Positions 1 to 6,510 of a stretch of DNA of 9,536 bases are shown piece after piece. Position 1 is the stretch's first letter. The number at the start of each line of letters is the position of its first letter. The DNA lies in NCBI GenBank assembly GCA_046596625.1, contig JBKJMH010000317.1, forward strand, positions 1 to 9,536. Reading direction: 5' to 3'. Under the pieces are notes generated by a model. The model worked only from the letters and a program-made list of their open reading frames with translations, was not told the DNA's origin and did not search any database. This DNA is from CAVVIG01 sp046596625 (GTDB lineage: Bacteria; Acidobacteriota; Vicinamibacteria; Vicinamibacterales; CAVVIG01). The position numbers and the translations under genes are program-made.

Positions 1-164
1 CCCCCCGACAGGATGATGCCGGCCGGCTTGCGGTTTCGAATCGTCTCGACCGGGGTCGTGGGCGGCCAGATTTCCGAATAGACAGACAGCTCACGCAGGC
101 GACGTGCGATGAGCTGCGTGTACTGCGATCCGAAGTCGAGAACGATGATGGTTTGGTGGATCAC
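1..164 (-). CDS. guaA: GMP synthase (glutamine-hydrolysing), N-terminal fragment
   Basis: GuaA converts XMP to GMP using ATP and glutamine, the last step of guanine nucleotide synthesis, in the cytoplasm. Only the first 54 codons are in the window; the gene runs off the left edge. Read on the minus strand from a GTG at 164-162, the product begins MIHQTIIVLDFGSQYTQLIA, followed by a stretch ending in PAGIILSG. The VLDFGSQYTQLIARR segment and the later IILSG are hallmarks of the class I glutamine amidotransferase domain at the GuaA N-terminus. The catalytic Cys and the ATP-pyrophosphatase domain lie outside the window. GTG is chosen because the frame has a stop codon about 25 codons upstream with no ATG between. 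The Shine-Dalgarno match is weak (AGCAGG about 6 nt upstream). The gene is divergent from the PQQ-repeat gene. The identification is firm; only the exact start is open. Confidence 0.95.
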   Translation of the reverse strand, partial: MIHQTIIVLDFGSQYTQLIARRLRELSVYSEIWPPTTPVETIRNRKPAGIILSG

Positions 165-235
165 GAAGGCCTGCTGTGTTGGCGAAGTCGCGGACTGGCT
201 CGAACCCGTCGGGATTCAGCAAAAGGAACAACGCT

Positions 236-241
236 ATTATA
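236..241 (-). promoter_or_regulatory. Probable guaA promoter -10 box (perfect TATAAT)
   Basis: Read on the minus strand, 241-236 is a perfect TATAAT in an otherwise GC-rich region. The expected start site is near 229, giving guaA a leader of about 65 nt. No convincing -35 hexamer is seen at 16-19 bp spacing. The leader can form a 6-bp hairpin with a 4-nt loop at 202-217; no riboswitch is recognised. The box overlaps TATTAT (235-240) on the plus strand, which could serve the divergent gene. Confidence 0.5.
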
Positions 242-252
242 GGCGGTGCAAC

Positions 253-1473
253 GTGCGCTGGGTCACACCATCTTGTAGTGCAATTGCCCTCTCGGGGCTC
301 CTGACCGCCTCACTCCACGCACAATCCGCGAGGTCCGCCGAGCTGCGCCTCTTCCCCGTGGTGCCGGCCTGGACCAACCCCCTCGACGCGGTCATGCTGG
401 CGCCGCCTGCCGCCTCTGGCAGCCGCGCGTTTGTCGCGGTCGACGGCGATCGCCTGATGGCGTTCGACCTTCTGTCAGGTCGGGCGGTCTGGACGGTTCC
501 GGCCCACCCGCTATTCGTGCCAGCCACGGGCGACGGCCTCATATTCCTGGCCGAACCCGACGCCATCACCGCTCGCCAACAGGACACCGGCGCTGTCGCC
601 TGGCGGGTGCCATTCGCCGCGGAATTGGCGGTGCCGCTCGTCTGGGACAACGGCTGGCTGATCGCGGCGGAAACGTCCGGGTCTGTGCTCGCGTTCCGCG
701 CCGTCGACGGCGATCTGATCTGGCGGCAACAACTGGAACAGCGGGTGCACGCGGCCCCGGCCCTGGCGGCCGACCGGCTCTACGTCGCGCTCGAGGACGG
801 TCTGGTGGTGGCGCTCGATGTTGCGAAGGGCACGCGCATCTGGTCGCGCCGGCTGGGAGGTCCACCCAATGAGATGCTGGCCACCGACGATCGCATCTAC
901 GTCGGGTCCGATGACAACTATCTCTACTGCCTTGCGGCGTCGACCGGCGAGGTGGCCTGGCGCTGGCGCACGGGCGCGGACGTCATCGGTGCGCCGGTGA
1001 CCGACGGCGCACGTGTCTACTTCGTGTCGCGCGACAACGTGCTGCGTGCGCTGGACCGGAAGTCCGGTGCGCAGCGCTGGAAACGGGCGCTGCCGGGCCG
1101 GCCGACTCGGGGCGTGGTCCGTGCCGGCGAACTGCTGCTGGTGAGTGGTCTGGCCCCAAAGGTGTCGGCGTTCGCGATGAAGGACGGCGCCCCTGCCGGC
1201 GAGATCACGTCGCCCGGCGAACTGGCGGCATCGCCGTTCGTGATTCAGGTGCGCGGAGTTCCGCAGGTGGTGCTCGTCTCGCGTGACATCGCGAAGGGCA
1301 CGCGCGTGCTGGCGGTGCGCCGGCTCATCGACCCGCCGATGAACAGCCAACTGCCGCCGCTGCCAGGCGCCGTCACGACCGCTCCCGCGCCGGGTGCGCC
1401 CACTCCCCCGGCGGGAGGCGCGCCTCCTCCCCCGCGCCCCACACCACCACCGGGTGTCACGGCGTTCCGCTGA
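253..1473 (+). CDS. Secreted PQQ-like beta-propeller repeat protein (BamB-like fold)
   Basis: This 406-residue protein is probably exported to the periplasm or outer membrane. From the GTG at 253 the N-terminus is a short signal peptide: M-R-W, a hydrophobic core around residues 9-21, and a likely signal peptidase I site after LHA (residue 23). The body is a run of PQQ-like beta-propeller motifs of the form Y/F-V-(A/G)-x-x-D...L-x-A-L-D...G-x-x-x-W. They start near residues 60, 97, 137, 177, 217 and 257, a period of about 40. Two weaker blades follow near 296 and 338, so an eight-blade propeller is likely, as in BamB and quinoprotein dehydrogenases. No dehydrogenase catalytic or cytochrome motif is seen, so a scaffold or binding role is more likely than an enzyme. 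The last 44 residues are a low-complexity Pro/Ala/Gly tail. The frame stays open upstream to an ATG at 109, but that stretch lies inside antisense guaA. The GTG at 253 has AGGCGG 6 nt upstream and begins the signal peptide. The specific role is unknown. Confidence 0.85.
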   Translation: MRWVTPSCSAIALSGLLTASLHAQSARSAELRLFPVVPAWTNPLDAVMLAPPAASGSRAFVAVDGDRLMAFDLLSGRAVWTVPAHPLFVPATGDGLIFLAEPDAITARQQDTGAVAWRVPFAAELAVPLVWDNGWLIAAETSGSVLAFRAVDGDLIWRQQLEQRVHAAPALAADRLYVALEDGLVVALDVAKGTRIWSRRLGGPPNEMLATDDRIYVGSDDNYLYCLAASTGEVAWRWRTGADVIGAPVTDGARVYFVSRDNVLRALDRKSGAQRWKRALPGRPTRGVVRAGELLLVSGLAPKVSAFAMKDGAPAGEITSPGELAASPFVIQVRGVPQVVLVSRDIAKGTRVLAVRRLIDPPMNSQLPPLPGAVTTAPAPGAPTPPAGGAPPPPRPTPPPGVTAFR

Positions 1474-1493
1474 TTCGAATCGTCGCGAACGAG

Positions 1494-1507
1494 GGCGGCA
1501 GGCCGCC
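1494..1507. terminator. Small GC hairpin between convergent genes
   Basis: GGCGG (1494-1498) and CCGCC (1503-1507) form a perfect 5-bp stem with a CAGG loop in the 36-bp gap between the stop codons of two convergent genes. The position suits a bidirectional terminator, but neither strand has a following U-run and the stem is short. GC-rich inverted repeats of this size also arise by chance here. Confidence 0.2.
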
Positions 1508-1509
1508 GC

Positions 1510-2523
1510 TCAATGCGCGGGGCGGAGCGAGGACGTCTCGATCGTGGCGCTCTGGGTGACCCGCTCGCCTTCAGCTTCGGCGTATCGACGGTAGAGCGAC
1601 ACGTAGGCGCCCATGGCCGTCAGGCCGATGTACTCGAAGACGAGCCCGCGTAGCAGCAGCGCGGCCAGTTGCAGCGGAAAGACCGCGAGACCGACGAGCG
1701 GCACGAACGCAATCAAGCCGACACCGGACCAGGCAAGGAACGAGGCCAGCCACGCCGCGAGCAGCATGGCGAACACGACGAAGAAGATGCCGCTCAGTTC
1801 CCGCAGTTCGGCGCGGACGAAGCGCGCCACCTCGCGACCCGCATCGCCGAGCGTCTGGTGCCCGGCGGCCACCGTAATCTGCAGCAACAGGTAGACCAGG
1901 TTGATGGCCGTAATCCACAGCGTCAGGCCGACGGTGGCGATCGCCGCGAGGAAGGTCCAGCCGATGAACAGCACGCCGTTTCCAGCCGCCCGGTAGCCAT
2001 AGACGATGAACGCGAGATAGGTTCCCGCCGTGACGGCGTACGCCAGCATCAGGCCGATGCCCAGGCTGAGGTAGGGGCGGAAGAGGCGACCGCAACCCGA
2101 GATGTATCCTCGGATGGAGAACGCGGCGGCGTCCGAAACGTTGGTCAGCGTGATCGGACGCCGTTCGATGTCGCCCGTCCGGTCGTTCGCCTCGAGCATC
2201 ACGGCAACCGTGCCGCCCTTCACGAGGAACATCAGCACCGACCCGCCCAGCAACGCGACGAAGAAGGCAGTGAGGAAGGCGCCGAGTGCGACGGGATGGG
2301 CCATCAGCGCCTCGGTGATCGTGGCGAAGATCTCGCGCATGCTCCCCTGCAGGAGGTTCGCGAGATCGCCGCCGAGGACGACGGCCACGAGGATGGCGGC
2401 ACCGATGATCGGCACGGCCAGCAGTACCTGGAACGTCGTCTGTGCCGCGAACTGGATGACGACCACCGGCCAGTTGGCCGCAGCGAGCAATCCACCTCGT
2501 TTGAGCAGCGGTTTCAGGTCCAA
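1510..2523 (-). CDS. Polytopic inner-membrane protein of unknown function
   Basis: I do not recognise this 337-residue protein. It has about six hydrophobic segments, near residues 28-51, 77-103, 152-175, 185-217, 245-267 and 268-292. A cationic amphipathic N-terminus (DLKPLLKRG) precedes them, and a polar loop at 111-150 and a short polar tail (312-337) lie outside them. No catalytic motif, ABC signature or known transporter motif was seen. The start is uncertain. TTG at 2523 includes the N-terminal DLKPLLKRG stretch but has no Shine-Dalgarno sequence. A TTG eleven codons later (2490) has GAGG 4 nt upstream. No in-frame ATG lies near either. The gene is convergent with the propeller gene and divergent from the histidine kinase, with only 21 bp between the two start codons, so the pair may be co-regulated. 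That it is a gene is well supported by hydrophobicity and coherent composition; its function cannot be stated. Confidence 0.8.
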   Translation of the reverse strand: MDLKPLLKRGGLLAAANWPVVVIQFAAQTTFQVLLAVPIIGAAILVAVVLGGDLANLLQGSMREIFATITEALMAHPVALGAFLTAFFVALLGGSVLMFLVKGGTVAVMLEANDRTGDIERRPITLTNVSDAAAFSIRGYISGCGRLFRPYLSLGIGLMLAYAVTAGTYLAFIVYGYRAAGNGVLFIGWTFLAAIATVGLTLWITAINLVYLLLQITVAAGHQTLGDAGREVARFVRAELRELSGIFFVVFAMLLAAWLASFLAWSGVGLIAFVPLVGLAVFPLQLAALLLRGLVFEYIGLTAMGAYVSLYRRYAEAEGERVTQSATIETSSLRPAH

Positions 2524-2531
2524 TTCGATGT

Positions 2532-2540
2532 CACTATAAC
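2532..2540. promoter_or_regulatory. Shared divergent -10 region of membrane protein and kinase genes
   Basis: The short AT-rich box in the 21-bp gap reads as a -10 on both strands. On the minus strand TATAGT (2538-2533) is preceded by TG and one base, an extended -10, and predicts a start site near 2526, 1-3 nt before the TTG. On the plus strand TATAAC (2535-2540) predicts a start near 2545-2547, at the kinase GTG. No good -35 is seen on either strand. Both mRNAs would have almost no leader, in keeping with the absence of Shine-Dalgarno sequences at both starts. Confidence 0.45.
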
Positions 2541-2544
2541 ACCC

Positions 2545-5500
2545 GTGTTCCCTCTGAGGTCCGTCGCACGCATCGTCATCGGCGGCCTGCTCGCGGCGCT
2601 GATCGTCGGCACGAGCGGATGGCTGGTCGAGCGGTCGCGCCTCGGAACGACGGATGAGGCCGCAGTCCGGCGCATTCAGCAGGAACTGGGCCGCCGCTTC
2701 GCCGACACGGCCGAAGTGCTCGCCGCGCGGGCCGCGCGTGTCCGCGCCAATCCGGCCGCCATCGCCGGCGCGTCACGCGACACCGCGGCCTCGCGCGCGC
2801 TCTTCCAGACCCTCGCCTCCGAGCTGACGCCGGACCTGGCCGGCAGCGCAGGGCTCACCGTGTTCGGCGCGCGCGGCGCTCCACTGGCATGGGCCGGGCG
2901 AGTCTCCGACGTGCCTCGCGACCGTATCGAAGGCCCTGGCAGCCTGTTCGTGTCGCTCGATCCGCTCGGGCCACGCCTGGTCCACGTGGAGCCTGTGCCC
3001 GACCCGGCACGGCCCGCCGGGCCACCGCTGGCCGTCATCGTGGCCGAACAACTGGTGGTCGAGCGCACCGACGTGGCGTCGCCGGCATCGGATACGTTCC
3101 GGTTGCCGACCTCGGTGGTTGACGTCGACCTGCGTGCGACGCCTGGGCTGGCGCCGCCCACTCCGCCCTACGCGTTTGCCATCACGTCGGCCAGCGGTGC
3201 GGTCCTCGCGGAAGCCGACGTCTCCCCCGCGGACCTCGCCGCCGTCCGCGCCCGGTGGCGTGCCGCGATCCGCGCCTCGGTGATCGGCGTGCTTGCGCTC
3301 ACGCTGCTGTTCTGCGCGGCGCCCGTGCTCGAGTTGCGGCGATACACGGCCCGGCCCGGCGCCTTCGGCGCCGCCACGCTGGGATTGGTGGGCATCCTCA
3401 TCGCCGGCCGTGCCCTGCTGCGCGTGGCGTTCGATCCGCTGGTGAGTGCCGTCCAGGCCGGGCCGGTGGAACTATTGCCCGACGCCTTGCTCCTGGCCGC
3501 CCTCGTCTGGACGGCGCTCGACACCATGGAGCAGCGTCGTGTCTCCCGGCCGCGTGTGCGGTTGCTGACCGACGAGCGTCTCGCCACGCTCGTGACGGTG
3601 TCGAGTTTCGCGGCCGCCGGGGCGGTCACGGCGGCGGTGCTCTGGCGCTACGAACGGGTACTGGCCGGCATGGCCTCGCAATCGTCGCAGGACCTGTTGC
3701 GTTTCTCGCTGCATCCGTTCGACCTCTCGCGCCTGGGCGGTGTCGGCGGACTCCTGCTGTTGCACGCTGCGGTGGTGTGGGGCGCGGCCGGCATTCTGCG
3801 GCTTCCAGCCATTCTCTGGCGCACGACGCGGCAGCCTCGCCGGCGTGCGCTGGTGATGGTGTCCGCCGCGTCGGGTGCGCTGGCAGTGCTGGCGGTGTTC
3901 AACGGCGCGGACACGGCGGCCATGCCGCTTCGCCCGCTGACCCTGGTCGTGGGTGCGGCCGGACTCGGTGCCGTGCTGCTCTCTCGTCCGAGGGGTGCCG
4001 CCCGCCGGGCCTCGCAGGCATCGCGCCTCGGCCTCTTCTTCCTCGGGCTGGTGTTGCCAGCCGTCGCGCTGTATCCGTCGCTCGATGCCTACTCGGTGGC
4101 ATCGAAAGAACGAGTGGTGGCGTCGCAGTTCGCGCCGCTGGTCGCGAGCCAGCGCGAAGACCTGCAACTGCGCCGATTGCCGCAGGCACTCGAGGCCATC
4201 GACGCGATGACCGCCCTCGCTGAGTTCGTCACCAGTTCGTCCGAGGACGCGGCCCCGACGACCGATCGGGCCTTCATCGTCTGGTCGCAGACGGAACTGG
4301 CGCGCACCCGTACGACGTCGGCGGTGGAACTGTACGGTCCGAACGGGCGCCTCGTGAGTCGCTTCGCTCTCGACCTGCCCGAGTACGGCGCCGCCGAATA
4401 TCGCGGCGGGTCGTGCGGCGATTGGGAACTCTTCGAGGAGGTGTCGCCCTTCGGCTCCACCCTGCGGAATGTCCTGCGCGCCAGCCGGGCGATCTGCGTC
4501 GATCGCCAGCGCGTCGGCGGCGTGGTGGTACGAGCGCGACTCGACTACCGCGCGCTGCCGTTCGCGTCGGCACCCAATCCGTACCTCGAGTCGTTGATGC
4601 CGCGCACGCCAGACGAGCCGGAGCCGTCGGTTGGCAGCGACGTGGAACTGGCGTTCTACGGCTGGAGCCGGGCGCCGCTCTACGCCTCGGGTGCGAAGGT
4701 GTGGCCGCTCGGCGACGAGGTCTTCCGGCAGATGACGGCGTCGCGCGAGGCGCTGTGGCAACGGGTCGATCGCGACGGCGAGGCGTTCCGCGTCTACTTC
4801 TTCAACGACCGCGGCGGCATCTACGCGCTCGGCTACCCGATCGTCACCTGGTTCGGCCACCTGATCAACCTCGCCGAACTCGTGTTCTTCTGCGGTGTGC
4901 TGTACGCGCTGCTGGTCGTGGGCGCCACCATCTTCAATACCCTCACCTCGCAGGTGCCGGCCAGTGGCCGCGCCCTGCTGCGCGAGATCCGCTCGAGCTT
5001 CTATCGCAAGCTGTTCATCGCGTTCGTCGCCGCAGCAGTGGCCCCGGTCGTCGTGCTGGCGCTAGCCATCAGCACCTACTTCGCGACGCAGTTCCGCGCG
5101 GGCGTGGAGGAGTCGGCGGTGAAGACCGCCACCGTGGCGCAGCGCCTCATCGAGGACTACGTCGCGCTGCAGCAGCGCGGCGCCGGCTCGCTCGATCGGA
5201 TCGACGACGAGTTCATGCTGCTCGTCCGACGCGCGATCGACGAGGACGTCAATTTGTTCGATGGTCCGCGCCTGCGCGCCACGAGCGTGCGACCGCTGTT
5301 CGCGTCACGGCTCCTGCCTGGACGGACGCCAGCCGACGTCTATCGCGCGATTGTGCTCGACCGCCTCCCGACCACGGTCGTCGTGGAAGAACTCGGCGGC
5401 TCGTCGGGATATCTGGTCGCGGCGGCGCCGGTGCGCGCCGGTGCGCGGGAAGGGATTGTGACCGTGCCGCAGACGCTGCGGCAGCGAGAGATCGAACAGC

Positions 5501-6438
5501 AGATCGACGAGATCGATCGGCGCGTGCTGTCGGCGGCGGTACTGTTCGTGCTGCTCGGCTCCGCACTCGGCTACTGGATGGCCGAGCGGATCGCCGACCC
5601 GGTGAATCGTCTCACCCGTGCCACGAGGCGTATCGCGCGTGGCGACCTCGACGCGCGCGTCGCTGCGACCTCCTCGGATGAACTGCGCCGTCTGGTGGAC
5701 GACTTCAACCGGATGGCCGACGATCTCAAGAAGCAGCGCGTCAACCTCGAGCGGACCCAGCGGCTCGAGGCGTGGGCTGAGATGGCGCGCCAGGTCGCGC
5801 ACGACATCAAGAATCCGCTGACGCCAATCCAGTTGTCCGCCGAGCACGCCCAGCGCGTGAACATCGACCGTGGGCGGCCGCTCTCGCCGGCGCTCGATGA
5901 GTGCGTCGCCTCCATCCTGTCGCAGGTGAAGTTGCTGCGTCAGATCTCGAGTGAGTTCTCGAGCTTTGCCTCCTCGCCCACGGCCCGACCCGAGCCGACC
6001 GACCTCGCGGCCTTGCTCGAGGAGGTCGTCGAGCCCTACCGCACCGGCGCCCGCGTGGCGTTCCACGTCGAGGCTGTGCCGGGGCTGCCGCTCGCCTTCA
6101 TCGACCGGACGCTCTTTGCCCGAGCGTTGACCAACATCATGGAGAACGCCCTCCATGCCATGCCCGGCGGTGGCTCGTTGACGTTGCGCGCCTTTGCCGA
6201 CGAGGCCGCGGCGGCGGCGCAGCGCCTCACGGTGGCAGTGACCGACACCGGTATCGGCATGGATGCTGACGCACTGGCCCGCATCTTCGAGCCCTATTTC
6301 TCGACGAAGGCCACCGGCACGGGGCTCGGGCTGACCATCGCCCGGCGCAACGTCGAACTGCTTGGTGGCGCCATCGAGGTGCGAAGCCAGCGAGGCACGG
6401 GTACGACCGTGACGATGAGGCTGCCTGAAGTCGCCTGA
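2545..6438 (+). CDS. Large NtrY-like membrane sensor histidine kinase
   Basis: This 1297-residue kinase should autophosphorylate on His and pass the phosphate to a response regulator, which is not in this window. Predicted order: TM1 (about 7-26); extracytoplasmic region 1 (27-241); eight TMs between 242 and 513; extracytoplasmic region 2 (514-772, Cache-like, with the stretch VELYGPNGRLVSRFALDLP); TM10 (773-795) and TM11 (823-845); extracytoplasmic region 3 (846-993); TM12 (995-1011); HAMP (about 1010-1062); HisKA; HATPase. Arg-rich loops fall on the predicted inner side throughout. The H-box VAHDIKNPLTPIQLSAE has phospho-acceptor H1086 and is typical of NtrY. The N-box has N1201 (NIMENALHAMPGG), the G1 box is DTGIGMD (1234-1240), the F-box is around 1247-1254 and the G2 box is GTGLGL (1258-1263), so the kinase core looks intact. 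No PAS domain lies between HAMP and HisKA, unlike classical NtrY, and the protein is much longer than NtrY. GTG at 2545 is chosen because it directly precedes TM1; the upstream open frame is antisense to the membrane gene. No Shine-Dalgarno sequence is seen. The ligand is unknown. Confidence 0.93.
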   Translation: MFPLRSVARIVIGGLLAALIVGTSGWLVERSRLGTTDEAAVRRIQQELGRRFADTAEVLAARAARVRANPAAIAGASRDTAASRALFQTLASELTPDLAGSAGLTVFGARGAPLAWAGRVSDVPRDRIEGPGSLFVSLDPLGPRLVHVEPVPDPARPAGPPLAVIVAEQLVVERTDVASPASDTFRLPTSVVDVDLRATPGLAPPTPPYAFAITSASGAVLAEADVSPADLAAVRARWRAAIRASVIGVLALTLLFCAAPVLELRRYTARPGAFGAATLGLVGILIAGRALLRVAFDPLVSAVQAGPVELLPDALLLAALVWTALDTMEQRRVSRPRVRLLTDERLATLVTVSSFAAAGAVTAAVLWRYERVLAGMASQSSQDLLRFSLHPFDLSRLGGVGGLLLLHAAVVWGAAGILRLPAILWRTTRQPRRRALVMVSAASGALAVLAVFNGADTAAMPLRPLTLVVGAAGLGAVLLSRPRGAARRASQASRLGLFFLGLVLPAVALYPSLDAYSVASKERVVASQFAPLVASQREDLQLRRLPQALEAIDAMTALAEFVTSSSEDAAPTTDRAFIVWSQTELARTRTTSAVELYGPNGRLVSRFALDLPEYGAAEYRGGSCGDWELFEEVSPFGSTLRNVLRASRAICVDRQRVGGVVVRARLDYRALPFASAPNPYLESLMPRTPDEPEPSVGSDVELAFYGWSRAPLYASGAKVWPLGDEVFRQMTASREALWQRVDRDGEAFRVYFFNDRGGIYALGYPIVTWFGHLINLAELVFFCGVLYALLVVGATIFNTLTSQVPASGRALLREIRSSFYRKLFIAFVAAAVAPVVVLALAISTYFATQFRAGVEESAVKTATVAQRLIEDYVALQQRGAGSLDRIDDEFMLLVRRAIDEDVNLFDGPRLRATSVRPLFASRLLPGRTPADVYRAIVLDRLPTTVVVEELGGSSGYLVAAAPVRAGAREGIVTVPQTLRQREIEQQIDEIDRRVLSAAVLFVLLGSALGYWMAERIADPVNRLTRATRRIARGDLDARVAATSSDELRRLVDDFNRMADDLKKQRVNLERTQRLEAWAEMARQVAHDIKNPLTPIQLSAEHAQRVNIDRGRPLSPALDECVASILSQVKLLRQISSEFSSFASSPTARPEPTDLAALLEEVVEPYRTGARVAFHVEAVPGLPLAFIDRTLFARALTNIMENALHAMPGGGSLTLRAFADEAAAAAQRLTVAVTDTGIGMDADALARIFEPYFSTKATGTGLGLTIARRNVELLGGAIEVRSQRGTGTTVTMRLPEVA

Positions 6439-6500
6439 CGACGGGCGTGTGAACGCGCGGATTGCGCTGGTCGCTGGCGATCGGGCGCACAAACTGAGTG

Positions 6501-6506
6501 AGGGGG
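6501..6506 (+). promoter_or_regulatory. Ribosome binding site of the aldo/keto reductase gene
   Basis: AGGGGG, within GAGTGAGGGGG, lies 4 nt before the ATG at 6511 and fixes that start. The 72-bp gap after the kinase stop holds no clear terminator or promoter, so read-through from the kinase gene is possible. Confidence 0.7.
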
Positions 6507-6510
6507 ACCG

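Noticed and set aside
109..252. N-terminal extension of the propeller gene to the ATG at 109
   Set aside because: This stretch is the antisense of guaA codons and its leader, and it would place the signal peptide internally. GTG at 253 with AGGCGG upstream fits better.
511..1350. 279-codon minus-strand frame opposite the propeller gene
   Set aside because: It is Arg/His-rich and lacks any domain, while the opposite strand shows a clear 40-residue repeat.
3472..4860. 462-codon open frame on the minus strand inside the kinase gene
   Set aside because: Its translation is Arg/His/Glu-rich with no domain, and it lies wholly opposite a coherent membrane-protein sequence; it is a high-GC antisense shadow.
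5427..5447. Short tandem repeat of CGCCGGTGCG in the kinase gene
   Set aside because: Two copies only, in frame within coding sequence (APVRAGAR region); it is compatible with codon bias and is not a regulatory repeat.
4413..5681. 422-codon plus-strand frame within the kinase gene
   Set aside because: It is an alternate frame of the kinase with Arg-rich, repetitive composition typical of a +1 shadow in GC-rich DNA.
6439..6510. Possible terminator or promoter between the kinase and reductase genes
   Set aside because: No stem followed by a T-run and no -35/-10 pair was found; only the ribosome binding site is supportable.
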